Shown here piece by piece: positions 1-10,078 of a stretch of 64,000 bases of DNA. Source of the DNA: Mucilaginibacter sp. SG564 (GTDB lineage Bacteria; Bacteroidota; Bacteroidia; Sphingobacteriales; Sphingobacteriaceae). The notes under the pieces were generated by a model. That model was not told the origin of the DNA. It saw only the letters and a program-made list of their open reading frames with translations, and made no database searches. Numbering within the stretch: position 1 is the first letter of the stretch; the number at the start of each line of letters is the position of its first letter. The stretch spans positions 414,398-478,397 of the forward strand of contig NZ_JABGNA010000006.1 in NCBI RefSeq assembly GCF_013149275.1. The letters run 5' to 3'. The position numbers were made by a program, and so were the translations under genes.

Positions 1-188
1 TTGCCACGCCAATAGCCTGGTGGGGTATGAGTAAATGGCTGCAAGCCTTTGTATACCGCATCAATATAAGCTGGTGGATGTTTGCCTTAGCCGGATCGCT
101 GGCGGTGCTTATAGCCTTGTTTACGGTAAGTTTCCAGGCCGTTAAAGCCGCGTTGATGAACCCGGTAAAAAGTTTAAAGAGCGAATAA
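1..188 (+). CDS. ABC transporter permease (MacB/FtsX type), C-terminal fragment
   Basis: Only the last 61 codons are inside the window; the gene is cut by the left edge, not broken. The fragment holds the last transmembrane helix and ends in NPVKSLKSE, the same tail as the four complete permeases that follow (NPVKSLRSE, NPIKSLRSE, NPVKSLKTE). The stretch WWGMSKWLQAFVYR resembles the 2787 and 5248 paralogs more than the 309 and 7707 ones. It is therefore the first visible member of a tandem permease array. Confidence 0.9.
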   Translation, partial: ATPIAWWGMSKWLQAFVYRINISWWMFALAGSLAVLIALFTVSFQAVKAALMNPVKSLKSE

Positions 189-308
189 TGCGATTTCGGA
201 ATTGGGATGTTCGAATTTTCACTATTAATTGTTTTTAATGGTGTTCAAGAGGTCTTCGACGTTTCGGATTTAGAATTTATGTTTTAGGATTTAGTATTTA
301 AAGACATC
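189..308. repeat. Word-repeat spacer before a permease gene
   Basis: The first part carries GGAATTGGGATGTTCGAATT-like words. The 40 bases before the next start codon are degenerate iterations of GATTTAGAATTTAGGTTTT. The same two word types, in the same order, occupy the spacer at 5160-5247; the second also fills 7660-7706. No gene is visible here. Confidence 0.6.
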
Positions 309-2690
309 ATGATCAAGAACTATTTAAAGATCGCCTGGAGAAACCTGATTAAAAATAAGGCTTCGTCCTTTATCAATGTTGGTGGCCTGGCCGTGGGTAT
401 GGCAGTGGCTGTGCTCATCGGGTTGTGGATATATGATGAGCTATCGTTTGATAAATATCATGAAAACTATGACCGTGTAGCCATAGTAATGCAAAACGAA
501 GTTTTTAATGGCACGATCAACACAGGCGAACCAATCCCCCTGCCTTTGGATGCGGAGCTGCGCAAAAGCTATGGGAGCGATTTTAAACACCTGGCCCTAT
601 CGTCATGGACAAACAGCCATATTCTAAACGTTGCCGATAAAAAGCTTTCCTTTAAAGGGAATTTTATGGGTGCCGAGGCCCCCGAGATATTTTCGCTCAG
701 GATGCTGCAGGGATCGCGTGCCGGATTGACAGATCGTTCGTCTATCCTCATCTCGCAATCGGTAGCCAAGGCATTGTTTGGTGATGCCGACGCGATGAAC
801 AAGATAATCAGGCTGGATAATAACGAAAGTTTTAAGGTTTCGGGCGTTTATGAGGATTTGCCGGGTAACACCACTTTGCACGATGTCGCTTTTATCGGCC
901 CGTGGGAATATTATATCCATGCGCCGGGTAATGACCGGTCGCCAACTGATTGGGGCGATAATTCGCTGTTCATGTATGTGCAGATAGCCGATCATGCGGA
1001 TATGGCCAAAATATCTGAAAAAATAAAAAATGTTAAGCTCAATAAGCTGGAACGGGAAGATAGAAAGTTCAACCCCCAGTTATTTCTTCAGCCTATGAGC
1101 AAATGGCATTTATATGCCGAATTTAAAAACGGTGTTAATACCGGGGGGGCTATTCAGTATGTGTGGCTTTTCGGTATCATTGGGGTATTTGTATTGCTAT
1201 TGGCCTGTATTAATTTTATGAACCTGAGCACGGCCCGCAGCGAAAAGAGGGCCAAGGAAGTGGGGATACGTAAAGCAGTAGGCTCATTACGCGGGCAGCT
1301 GATCGGGCAATTCTTCTCCGAATCGTTCCTGATCGCTGCGCTGGCCTTCGGTTTATCGTTATTACTGGTTTGGCTGGCGCTGCCCTGGTTTAATGAGGTG
1401 GCCAATAAGCAAATAACTATTTTATGGAGCAACCCGCTCTTTTGGGCAGCTGGTATTGGATTTACATTATTTACCGGTACAATCTCTGGGCTTTACCCGG
1501 CCTTATATCTTTCGTCATTTAATCCGGTTAAAGTATTGAAGGGCACTTTTAAAGCGGGCCGGTTTGCCGCATTGCCGCGTAAGGTTTTGGTGGTAACTCA
1601 GTTTACGGTATCTGTTATTCTCATCATCGGGACTATTATAGTTTTTAAACAGGTGCAATTTGCCAAGAACCGCCCGGTGGGGTACAGCCGTGACGGCCTT
1701 ATTGCCATCGAAGTAACCAACGATGATCTGCATAAACATTTTGAGGCCCTACGAGCCGATCTGCTTCAATCGGGAGCCATAGCCGAAATTTCGGAATCAT
1801 CCAGCTCCACAACCGGGATAAACAATCATCGGGGTGATATTTCCTGGAAAGGAAAAGATCCATCCATGACCTCATTTTTTGGTAATATTATGGTTAACAC
1901 CAACTATGGAAAAACGGTGGGCTGGCAGTTTACAAATGGCCGCGATTTTTCAAGCCGGTCTGTTGCCGATTCTACAGCGATTGTGCTGAATGAGGCTGCC
2001 GTAAAGTATATGGGACTGAAAAAGCCTATCGGTGAAATAGTACGTATTGGAAAATGGGATATGACTGTAATTGGTGTAGTGAAAGACATGGTGATGGAGT
2101 CGCCTTATGAACCGGTTAAGCAAACCATCTTCCGTATTGGCCGTGATGTTATGGATGACATCCTCATTAAAATTAACCCGAATATGAGCACTCATGATGC
2201 GCTCAGTAAGATCGAAACCGTGTGTAAAACCTATTCGCCGTCGGTTCCGTTTTCGTACCGCTTTGCTGACGAAGCCTATGCCCGGAAATTTGCCACCGAA
2301 GAACGGATAGGCAAGCTGGCAAGCTCATTTGCCCTGCTGGCTATTTTTATCAGCTGCCTGGGCTTGTTTGGCATGGCATCTTTTGTAGCTGAACAAAGGG
2401 TAAAGGAAATAGGTGTGCGTAAAGTATTGGGTGCTAGTGTATTTGGTCTTTGGCGCTTAATGTCGACGGATTTTGTATTGCTGGTGATTATCGCCTTGTT
2501 TATAGCTACGCCGGTTGCCTACTACTTTATGCATGGTTGGCTGCAACACTATACTTACCGGGCCGAACTTTCCTGGTGGATTTTTGCTATAACCGGTGCG
2601 GGAGCCATTGTTATAACACTGCTCACCATAAGCTATCAGAGCATCAGAGCGGCGCTGGCTAACCCGGTAAAAAGTTTAAGGAGCGAATAA
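309..2690 (+). CDS. ABC transporter permease, MacB/FtsX type (subtype A)
   Basis: A 793-residue inner-membrane protein with two MacB-like periplasmic domains and two FtsX permease modules. One helix lies at about residues 20-42, then a large periplasmic domain to about 280. A three-helix module follows with the FtsX motif RAKEVGIRKAVGS, then a helix near 425-445, a second periplasmic domain, and a final three-helix module with RVKEIGVRKVLGAS. Such proteins normally pair with an ATPase and act as mechanotransmission or efflux permeases; no ATPase gene is nearby. Subtype A marks shared with the 7707 gene are RPVGYSR, KDMVMESPY and the N-terminal DELSF. Substrate is unknown. Confidence 0.92.
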   Translation: MIKNYLKIAWRNLIKNKASSFINVGGLAVGMAVAVLIGLWIYDELSFDKYHENYDRVAIVMQNEVFNGTINTGEPIPLPLDAELRKSYGSDFKHLALSSWTNSHILNVADKKLSFKGNFMGAEAPEIFSLRMLQGSRAGLTDRSSILISQSVAKALFGDADAMNKIIRLDNNESFKVSGVYEDLPGNTTLHDVAFIGPWEYYIHAPGNDRSPTDWGDNSLFMYVQIADHADMAKISEKIKNVKLNKLEREDRKFNPQLFLQPMSKWHLYAEFKNGVNTGGAIQYVWLFGIIGVFVLLLACINFMNLSTARSEKRAKEVGIRKAVGSLRGQLIGQFFSESFLIAALAFGLSLLLVWLALPWFNEVANKQITILWSNPLFWAAGIGFTLFTGTISGLYPALYLSSFNPVKVLKGTFKAGRFAALPRKVLVVTQFTVSVILIIGTIIVFKQVQFAKNRPVGYSRDGLIAIEVTNDDLHKHFEALRADLLQSGAIAEISESSSSTTGINNHRGDISWKGKDPSMTSFFGNIMVNTNYGKTVGWQFTNGRDFSSRSVADSTAIVLNEAAVKYMGLKKPIGEIVRIGKWDMTVIGVVKDMVMESPYEPVKQTIFRIGRDVMDDILIKINPNMSTHDALSKIETVCKTYSPSVPFSYRFADEAYARKFATEERIGKLASSFALLAIFISCLGLFGMASFVAEQRVKEIGVRKVLGASVFGLWRLMSTDFVLLVIIALFIATPVAYYFMHGWLQHYTYRAELSWWIFAITGAGAIVITLLTISYQSIRAALANPVKSLRSE

Positions 2691-2786
2691 TAAGCAAAAA
2701 GCCAAAGGCTTAATGCTTAAAGTAATAAGTAAGATAATAAAAAGCTTTAGGCTTTGTGCCTTAGCTTTAAGCTTAAAACGTACAAC
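2691..2786. repeat. Word-repeat spacer, AAGCC/GGCTTT family
   Basis: The left part reads AAAAGCCAAAGGCTTAATGC and the right part runs GCTTTAGGCTTTGTGCC and then TTAGCTTTAAGCTTAA, approximately its reverse complement. The same word appears at 11688-11720 and 60229-60262. It differs from the words used in the other permease spacers. Confidence 0.55.
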
Positions 2787-5159
2787 ATGTTAAAGAACTA
2801 TTTAAAAATCGCGTGGCGTAATCTGATCAAAAATAAGGCGCATAGCTTTATTAATATAGCGGGCTTATCGGTAGGGCTGGCTTGTAGTCTGCTCATTTTA
2901 TTATGGGTACAAAATGAGCTGAGTATGGATCAGTATCATACCAATGGCAAGCGCTTATATTCGGTTTATGAAACGCAATATGTTGATAATAAGATAGAGG
3001 GGCAGTACAGCACACCGGGGCTGCTGCCAGAAGAACTGAAAAAACAAATACCCGAAATTGAAGCCAGCACCGGAATCATTAACGGGGAAGAAAATACTTT
3101 CCAGGTTGGTGATAAAGTATTAAAAATGAATGGCAGCGATGCCAGTGCCGATTATTTTAAAATGTTTAGTATCCCACTACTGCAGGGGAATGCACAAACA
3201 GCTTTAAATTCGCCCGTAAGTCTGTCTATATCCCGTAAAATGGCCAGGGCATTTTTTGGCAGTCCGGAGGCCGCTATCGGTAAAACTATCCGCTATGATA
3301 ACCGGAAGAATTTTACCATCACCGGTGTATACGAAGATCTGCCCAATACCTCTTCTCAAAAATATGATTACCTCATGAACTGGTACAATTATGTAGAGGA
3401 GAATCAATGGGTAAAAAGCTGGGGTAATAACGGGCCTGCAACAGTTATTATGTTACGTCCCGATGCGGATGCGGGACTGGTTGAAAAAAAGATAACTCAC
3501 TTTTTAGATAACTTAAACAAAAGCCAGAAGAAAGGAACCTTTACCGAAGAATTAGGGTTGCAAAGGTTTGGCGACGGCTACCTGCAGGGCAATTTTGAAC
3601 ATGGGAAACCGCAGGGTGGGCGTATGGAATATGTTCGTTTGTTTACTATTGTAGCTATTTTTATTTTACTGATAGCCTGTATCAATTTCATGAACCTTAC
3701 TACAGCCCGGTCGGTTAAGCGCGCCCGCGAAATTGGCGTGCGGAAAGTGGTGGGTGCGGTACGTTCAGTTTTAATCAAACAATTCATCGGCGAGTCATTA
3801 CTGGTTACTTCGCTGGCGGTAATTGTTGCGTTAGTGTTGTTAACACTGCTGTTACCGGTATTTAACCAGATTACCCATAAAGAAATAGAATTACCATTCG
3901 ATCAACCTTTGTTCTGGCTCAAACTGGCCGGTATTACCTTAATTACGGGATTGGTATCGGGAAGTTATCCGGCTTTGTTCCTGTCGTCGTTTAATCCGGT
4001 TAAGGTGTTAAAGGGGGCTTTAAAATTGGACACGAGTTCCACATTGTTTCGCAAAGGGCTGGTTATATTTCAATTTGCGCTGTCGGTAATTCTGATAACC
4101 GCCACCATTATTGTTTCGCGGCAGATGGCTTACATTCAGTCAAAAAACCTGGGGTACGACCGCGAGAACCTGATCTACATCCCGATGAATGGGGAGCTTA
4201 TAACCAAATATAGCACCTTTAAGGATGAAGCCTCCGGCTTGCCTGGCATACAATCGGTTACCCGTATCACCAATAACCCCACCAATATTCAAAACTGGAC
4301 AGGTGATGTTAGCTGGATTGGTAAAGATCCAAATGTAATTATTCAGTTTACACAGGTTTCTGTTGGGTATGATTTTGCGAAAACCATGAAACTGAGGATG
4401 CTGGCCGGGCGGGACTTTTCAAAAGCTTTCCCGACTGATTCGGTTGGATACCTGATCAATGAGGCGGCCTTAAAGAGGATAAAATACACCGATCCTATTG
4501 GCAAGCCGCTCACTTTCTGGGATAAAAAAGGGACGATTGTTGGCGTGATCAAGGATTTTCATTTTGCTTCTATGCATGATCAGATCAAACCATTAGTAAT
4601 ACGGCTTAAGGAGGATGAAAAATATGGTAGCGTACTGGTAAAAACACAACCCGGTAAAACCCGCGAGGCGCTGGCTGGGTTGGAAACCCTGACTAAGCAA
4701 ATTAATCCGGCATTTCCGTTTACCTATAATTTCTCAGATCAGGAGTATCAGAAATTGTATCAGAATGAACAGATCGTAACCCAACTGTCAAACGCGTTTG
4801 CATTCCTGGCCATATTTATATCATGTTTGGGGCTGTTAGGTTTGGCCATGTTTACGGCAGAGCAACGGTTAAAAGAGATCGGTATCCGCAAAGTGCTGGG
4901 CGCCAGCGTAGGTTCGCTGCTTACTTTATTGTCCATGGAGTTTTTGGTGCTGGTTGTTATTGCTTTATTGGTGGCTTTACCGGTTTCGTGGTATGGTATG
5001 AGTAAATGGCTGCAGGCATTTGCTTATCGTACACCAATGCAATGGTGGATGTTTGGCATGGCTGGTGGTATTATTGTTATTGTAGCTATGTTAACGGTTA
5101 GTTTCCAGGCTGTAAAAGCGGCCCTTGTTAATCCAATAAAGAGTTTACGGAGCGAGTAA
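2787..5159 (+). CDS. ABC transporter permease, MacB/FtsX type (subtype B)
   Basis: 790 residues from the ATG at 2787. An in-frame ATG at 2754 would add 11 residues read from the repeat spacer, so it is rejected; 2787 restores the family start MLKNYLKIAWRNLIKNKA. Architecture matches the 309 gene: helix near 25-45, periplasmic domain, three-helix FtsX module (RAREIGVRKVVGA), second periplasmic domain, and terminal FtsX module (RLKEIGIRKVLGAS). Subtype B marks shared with the 5248 gene are QSKNLGYDREN, KDFHF.SMHD and NFSDQEYQKLYQNEQIV. These two genes look like a recent tandem duplication. Confidence 0.92.
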   Translation: MLKNYLKIAWRNLIKNKAHSFINIAGLSVGLACSLLILLWVQNELSMDQYHTNGKRLYSVYETQYVDNKIEGQYSTPGLLPEELKKQIPEIEASTGIINGEENTFQVGDKVLKMNGSDASADYFKMFSIPLLQGNAQTALNSPVSLSISRKMARAFFGSPEAAIGKTIRYDNRKNFTITGVYEDLPNTSSQKYDYLMNWYNYVEENQWVKSWGNNGPATVIMLRPDADAGLVEKKITHFLDNLNKSQKKGTFTEELGLQRFGDGYLQGNFEHGKPQGGRMEYVRLFTIVAIFILLIACINFMNLTTARSVKRAREIGVRKVVGAVRSVLIKQFIGESLLVTSLAVIVALVLLTLLLPVFNQITHKEIELPFDQPLFWLKLAGITLITGLVSGSYPALFLSSFNPVKVLKGALKLDTSSTLFRKGLVIFQFALSVILITATIIVSRQMAYIQSKNLGYDRENLIYIPMNGELITKYSTFKDEASGLPGIQSVTRITNNPTNIQNWTGDVSWIGKDPNVIIQFTQVSVGYDFAKTMKLRMLAGRDFSKAFPTDSVGYLINEAALKRIKYTDPIGKPLTFWDKKGTIVGVIKDFHFASMHDQIKPLVIRLKEDEKYGSVLVKTQPGKTREALAGLETLTKQINPAFPFTYNFSDQEYQKLYQNEQIVTQLSNAFAFLAIFISCLGLLGLAMFTAEQRLKEIGIRKVLGASVGSLLTLLSMEFLVLVVIALLVALPVSWYGMSKWLQAFAYRTPMQWWMFGMAGGIIVIVAMLTVSFQAVKAALVNPIKSLRSE

Positions 5160-5247
5160 GGAGATATTGGAGTTCGGATGTTTGAATTCGAATTTAGAAA
5201 TTAGGGTTTAAAATTTAAGTATTTAGGTTTTAGAATTTTAAAGAATC
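5160..5247. repeat. Word-repeat spacer, GATTTAG/TTTTAGG family
   Basis: Begins with GGAGTTCGGATGTTTGAATT and continues with AT-rich iterations of TTTAGAATTTAGGTTTTAGA up to the start codon. It parallels the 189-308 spacer word for word without being a simple copy. Confidence 0.55.
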
Positions 5248-7623
5248 ATGATCAAAAGCTATTTAAAAATTGCCTGGAGAAATATTGCCAGAAACAAGGT
5301 GCACACGTTTATTAATGTGGCCGGTTTGTCGGTGGGTTTGGTATGCAGCCTGCTTATTTTATTGTGGGTACAAAATGAATTGAGCATAGATGGTTTTCTT
5401 AAAAACAGCTCCCGTTTGTATTCGGTATATGAGCACCAGAACTATGACCATAAAATGCATGGTTCATATAATAACCCTGGGCCAACCGCCGAACAGATGA
5501 AAAAGGTTTTGCCCGAAGTGGAGTACGCAACCAGTGCCGGCTTCGATCAAACAAATACCTTCCAGGTAGGTGATAAGATCCTGAAGCAAAGCGGATCGGC
5601 CGCCAGCGCCGATTATTTTTCCGTATTCAGCTATAAACTTTTGCAGGGGAGCGCCAAAAGCGCATTAAATACCCCGGTGAGTTTAGCTATCTCGCGTAAA
5701 ATGGCTGTCGCGTTTTTTGGAAGCCCCCAGGAGGCGATAGGTAAAACTATCCGTTATGAAAACAGCAAAAACTTCTCAGTAACCGCGGTATTTGAGGATA
5801 TGCCCACAAACTCGTCGCAAAAATTTGATTATCTGATTAACTGGTACGCCTTTTTGGATGAAAACGGCTGGGCTCGGGAATGGGGTAACCAGGGGCCCGC
5901 TACCTTCATTATGTTAAAACCCAATGTTGACCCTTTAGCATTCGAAAAAAAGATAGCCCATTTCTTAGATCCCTATAACGGAACCAATCGTAAAACATCA
6001 ACCTTTATTATCGATCTGGGTATTCAGCGTTACGATGAAGGATACCTGCATGGCACTTTTGAAGGTGATAAATTTGTAGGAGGCCGTATTGAATATGTAC
6101 GTATTTTTAGTATTGTAGCCATATTTATTTTGTTGATAGCCTGCATCAATTTTATGAACCTAACTACAGCCCGTTCGGTTAAGCGGGCTAAAGAAATTGG
6201 TGTACGCAAAGTGGTTGGCGCCGAGCGCTGGGTTTTAATTCGGCAATTTATCAGCGAGTCGTTGCTGACCACTACCCTTTCGGTGGGTATAGCTTTGCTA
6301 TTGTTGGTTGTATTGCTTCCTGTATTTAACCAGGTAACGCAAAAACAAATAGAACTGCCCTTTAACCAGGCTTCATTCTGGATTAAATTAGGTTTCATCA
6401 CTTTGGTAACCGGTTTGGTATCTGGCAGCTATCCGGCTTTGTTTTTATCCTCATTTAACCCCGTAAAAGTTTTAAAGGGCACATTGACACTGGATGCAGG
6501 CACTACGCTTTTTCGCAAAGGGCTGGTTGTATTTCAGTTTGTATTGTCGGTTATACTCATCACCGGAACTATAGTTATTTCGCGCCAGATGAACTATATC
6601 CAATCAAAAAACCTGGGCTACGATCGCGAAAACATGATCTACGTACCACTTGAAGGAGATCTGCTACCTAAATACAACTTATTTAAGGAAGAGGCTTTAC
6701 GGATGCCCGGCATACAGTCGGTAACCCGTATCAGCACCGAACCCACTAACATCCAAAATGGTACAGGTGGAGTAAATTGGATAGGGAAAGATACCACGGT
6801 TAATATTCAGTTTACGCAGGCTTCTGTAGGATATGATTTTGTGAAAACCATGAAACTGCAGGTGCTTTCGGGCCGCGATTTTTCAAAGGAATATCCAACA
6901 GATTCGGTGGGTTATATACTGAACGAGGCCGCCTTGAAAAGAATAGGTTATAAAGATCCCATCGGGCAGCCCCTCACCTTTTGGGGAAAACGGGGAAAGA
7001 TAGTGGGTTTGATAAAAGATTTCCACTTCAACTCGATGCATGATGAAATACGACCACTGATATTAAGATTAAGAGAACACGAAACGTATGGGAGTATACT
7101 GGTAAGAACCGAGCCCGGTAAAACCCGTGCGGCGCTGGCCAGTATGGAACATCTGTGCCACCAGCTAAACCCGGCATTCCCGTTTACCTATAATTTTTCG
7201 GATCAGGAATATCAGAAGCTATACCAAAATGAACAGATAGTTGGCAAACTATCCAATGGGTTTGCTTTTCTCGCCGTATTTATTTCTTGTTTAGGTTTGC
7301 TTGGCCTGGCCATGTTTACAGCTGAGCAGCGGGTTAAGGAGATAGGTATCCGTAAAGTGCTGGGTGCCAGTATAAGCTCATTATTTACTTTACTGTCATC
7401 AGAGTTTTTGATATTGGTAGTTATCGCCCTGCTTATTGCATCGCCCATTGCGTGGTATGCTACAGGTAAATGGCTGCAGGGCTTTGCCTATCGTACACCG
7501 GTACAATGGTGGATGTTTGCACTGTCGGGAGTTATCATAGTTTTCATTGCCCTGATTACGGTAAGTTTCCAGTCGGTTAAGGCGGCATTGATCAACCCGA
7601 TAAAGAGTTTACGAAGTGAGTAA
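5248..7623 (+). CDS. ABC transporter permease, MacB/FtsX type (subtype B)
   Basis: 791 residues, beginning MIKSYLKIAWRNIARNKVHT. Domain order is as in the 2787 gene, which is its closest relative in the window: both keep LCSLLILLWVQNELS-like N-terminal helices and the DYFSVFSY/DYFKMFSI region of the first periplasmic domain. FtsX motifs are RAKEIGVRKVVGAE and RVKEIGIRKVLGAS. No ATP-binding motif is present, so it must borrow an ATPase encoded elsewhere. Function beyond MacB-like permease is not predictable. Confidence 0.92.
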   Translation: MIKSYLKIAWRNIARNKVHTFINVAGLSVGLVCSLLILLWVQNELSIDGFLKNSSRLYSVYEHQNYDHKMHGSYNNPGPTAEQMKKVLPEVEYATSAGFDQTNTFQVGDKILKQSGSAASADYFSVFSYKLLQGSAKSALNTPVSLAISRKMAVAFFGSPQEAIGKTIRYENSKNFSVTAVFEDMPTNSSQKFDYLINWYAFLDENGWAREWGNQGPATFIMLKPNVDPLAFEKKIAHFLDPYNGTNRKTSTFIIDLGIQRYDEGYLHGTFEGDKFVGGRIEYVRIFSIVAIFILLIACINFMNLTTARSVKRAKEIGVRKVVGAERWVLIRQFISESLLTTTLSVGIALLLLVVLLPVFNQVTQKQIELPFNQASFWIKLGFITLVTGLVSGSYPALFLSSFNPVKVLKGTLTLDAGTTLFRKGLVVFQFVLSVILITGTIVISRQMNYIQSKNLGYDRENMIYVPLEGDLLPKYNLFKEEALRMPGIQSVTRISTEPTNIQNGTGGVNWIGKDTTVNIQFTQASVGYDFVKTMKLQVLSGRDFSKEYPTDSVGYILNEAALKRIGYKDPIGQPLTFWGKRGKIVGLIKDFHFNSMHDEIRPLILRLREHETYGSILVRTEPGKTRAALASMEHLCHQLNPAFPFTYNFSDQEYQKLYQNEQIVGKLSNGFAFLAVFISCLGLLGLAMFTAEQRVKEIGIRKVLGASISSLFTLLSSEFLILVVIALLIASPIAWYATGKWLQGFAYRTPVQWWMFALSGVIIVFIALITVSFQSVKAALINPIKSLRSE

Positions 7624-7706
7624 GTTTGATTTTGGATTAACGCCATAGAGGGCTTCGCCGTTTTCCGATTTAGAGTTTAGGTTTTATCATTTAGATTTTA
7701 AATATC
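7624..7706. repeat. Word-repeat spacer, GATTTAG/TTTTAGG family
   Basis: The last 45 bases before the next gene are iterations of CGATTTAGAGTTTAGGTTTT and related words, as at 264-300 and 5189-5240. The first 30 bases show no repeat. Confidence 0.5.
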
Positions 7707-10067
7707 ATGATCAGGAACTATTTAAAAATCGCCTGGAGAAACCTTATCAAAAACAAGGCACACTCCGCCATTAACGTGATCGGTTTGTCTGTTGGCATGA
7801 CCATAGCTATGCTTATTGGTCTTTGGATAGGCGACGAACTTTCTTTTAATAAATATCATCGGCACTATGATCACATTGGGCAATTGATGACAACCCAAAC
7901 GGCAAATGGCGAAACTGGTACATTTCCTTCAACCGTTGTGCCCTTAAGTAATGAGCTCCGCACAAAATATGCGGGTGATTTTAAACTGGTGGCCTTAACC
8001 TCGGAGGGCACGCATATATTGGCCGTTGGCGATAAAAAGATATCACAAAATGGTATGTGGACAGAGCCGGGTATGCCTGCTATACTTTCACTAAACATGG
8101 TGAAGGGCAGCTATAGCAATTTTAATGATCCTTCGTCTATGGTGATGGCACAGTCGGTTGCTAAAGCTTTGTTTGGCGATGCCGATCCTATCAATAAAGT
8201 AGTGCGCATTGATAATAAAACCGATATGAAGGTAACGGGCATTTACCAGGACCTGCCGCACAACACTACCTTTTATGCCACTAAGTTCATGCTGCCCTGG
8301 AATAATCCTGCAAACTGGTGGGCAACCCAAAAAACAGCATGGGATAATCATGATTGCCATCTTTTTGTGCTGATGAATGATCATGCCGATTTTAAAGCAG
8401 TATCGGCCAAAATACGAAACATTACCAGGCCGTACTTTAAACTCAATAACGAAACCATGCAGGTGCATCCCATGAGCAAATGGCATTTATACAGCGATTT
8501 TCAGAATGGGACAGCTGTTGGCGGGCGCATTCAGTTTGTTTGGCTATTTGGCGTTATTGGCTTGTTTGTATTGTTACTGGCCTGCATCAATTTCATGAAT
8601 TTAAGTACCGCCAGGAGCGAGAAGCGGGCCAAAGAGGTTGGTATCCGCAAAGCTATTGGTTCCGTTCGCGGCCAGTTGATCGGGCAGTTCCTGAGCGAAT
8701 CATTACTTGTGGTGTTTCTGGCCTTGCTGTTAACCATTGTTTTAACTTTATGGGCTATCCCTTACTTTAACCATTTGGCTGATAAGGAAGTAGATATCCC
8801 GTGGGGTAACCCACTATTTTGGTTGTTTACTTTAAGCTTTGCGGTTTTTACCGGCCTGGTTTCGGGGAGCTACCCGGCATTTTATTTATCAGCATTTAAT
8901 CCGGTAAAAGTATTAAAGGGAACTTTCAAAGTTGGGCGTTTAGCTTCAATTCCGCGCAAGGTGCTGGTAGTGGTGCAGTTTACCGTATCCATTATTTTAA
9001 TTATAGGTACTATAATTGTTTTACGGCAGATACAATATGCTAAAAACCGCCCCGTCGGTTATTCGCGTGAGGGGTTGATCACTGTTGAAATGAATACACC
9101 AGATATATTCGGGCATTATGAGGCACTGCGGCGTGACCTGATACAAACGGGGGCCGTTGAAGATATGGCCGAATCAAACAGCACCACCACACAAATACGG
9201 TCAAATAACTTTGGTTTTAACTGGGCCGGAAAACCGGCGGCTTTTAACCCCATATTTGGATGTATTGCTATAACCTATGATTTTGGCCATACCGTTGGCT
9301 GGAAAGTAGTTAATGGGCGCGATTTTTCCCGAAGCTTCCCTACAGATACGGATGCCTTTATACTCAATGAGTCGGCATTAAAAATGAGCGGTATCAAAAA
9401 CCCTATTGGCAAAACAATGTATTGGAATGGTAAAGATCATGTCATTACCGGTATTGTTAAAGATATGGTCATGGAATCACCCTACAACAAAACGGTAGCT
9501 ACCGTTTTTATGATGAAACCAGATTGGGCCAACCTGATAACTCTGCGTATAAAGCCCACCATGCCTATACATGACGCTTTGCTTAAAATTGAACCCGTAT
9601 TTAAAAAGTTTAACCCAGGCAGCCCATTTGAGTATAAATTTAATGACGATGTGTATGCCCGCAAATTTTCTGAGGAAGAACGAATTGGCAACCTGGCTTC
9701 TGTATTTGCCACGCTTGCAATTTTTATCTCATGCCTGGGCCTGTTCGGGCTTGCATCCTTTGTGGCCGAACAGCGTACAAAAGAGATTGGGGTACGCAAG
9801 GTATTGGGTGCATCAGTGGCTAACCTGTGGCGCCTGCTCTCTGCCGAGTTTGTGATACTGGTGGTGATATCTATATTGATAGCTGCGCCTTTAACTTACT
9901 ACTTTATGCGGCGCTGGTTGCTGGGTTATCAGTACCGTATTACCATATCCTGGTGGATATTTGTATGTGCTGGGGTAGGGGCTATTAGCATTACCCTAAT
10001 TACCGTCAGTTTCCAGGCCATTAAAGCTGCAATGGCCAATCCGGTAAAAAGTTTAAAAACAGAGTAA
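7707..10067 (+). CDS. ABC transporter permease, MacB/FtsX type (subtype A)
   Basis: 786 residues, beginning MIRNYLKIAWRNLIKNKAHS, with the same two-module architecture. It groups with the 309 gene by HPMSKWHLYSDF, RPVGYSREG, KDMVMESPY and FVAEQRTKEIGVRKVLGAS. The array order is therefore B(partial)-A-B-B-A. The stop is 11 bases before the next start, so this gene and the esterase at 10079 are probably co-transcribed. Confidence 0.92.
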   Translation: MIRNYLKIAWRNLIKNKAHSAINVIGLSVGMTIAMLIGLWIGDELSFNKYHRHYDHIGQLMTTQTANGETGTFPSTVVPLSNELRTKYAGDFKLVALTSEGTHILAVGDKKISQNGMWTEPGMPAILSLNMVKGSYSNFNDPSSMVMAQSVAKALFGDADPINKVVRIDNKTDMKVTGIYQDLPHNTTFYATKFMLPWNNPANWWATQKTAWDNHDCHLFVLMNDHADFKAVSAKIRNITRPYFKLNNETMQVHPMSKWHLYSDFQNGTAVGGRIQFVWLFGVIGLFVLLLACINFMNLSTARSEKRAKEVGIRKAIGSVRGQLIGQFLSESLLVVFLALLLTIVLTLWAIPYFNHLADKEVDIPWGNPLFWLFTLSFAVFTGLVSGSYPAFYLSAFNPVKVLKGTFKVGRLASIPRKVLVVVQFTVSIILIIGTIIVLRQIQYAKNRPVGYSREGLITVEMNTPDIFGHYEALRRDLIQTGAVEDMAESNSTTTQIRSNNFGFNWAGKPAAFNPIFGCIAITYDFGHTVGWKVVNGRDFSRSFPTDTDAFILNESALKMSGIKNPIGKTMYWNGKDHVITGIVKDMVMESPYNKTVATVFMMKPDWANLITLRIKPTMPIHDALLKIEPVFKKFNPGSPFEYKFNDDVYARKFSEEERIGNLASVFATLAIFISCLGLFGLASFVAEQRTKEIGVRKVLGASVANLWRLLSAEFVILVVISILIAAPLTYYFMRRWLLGYQYRITISWWIFVCAGVGAISITLITVSFQAIKAAMANPVKSLKTE

Positions 10068-10078
10068 CGATCTCTAAA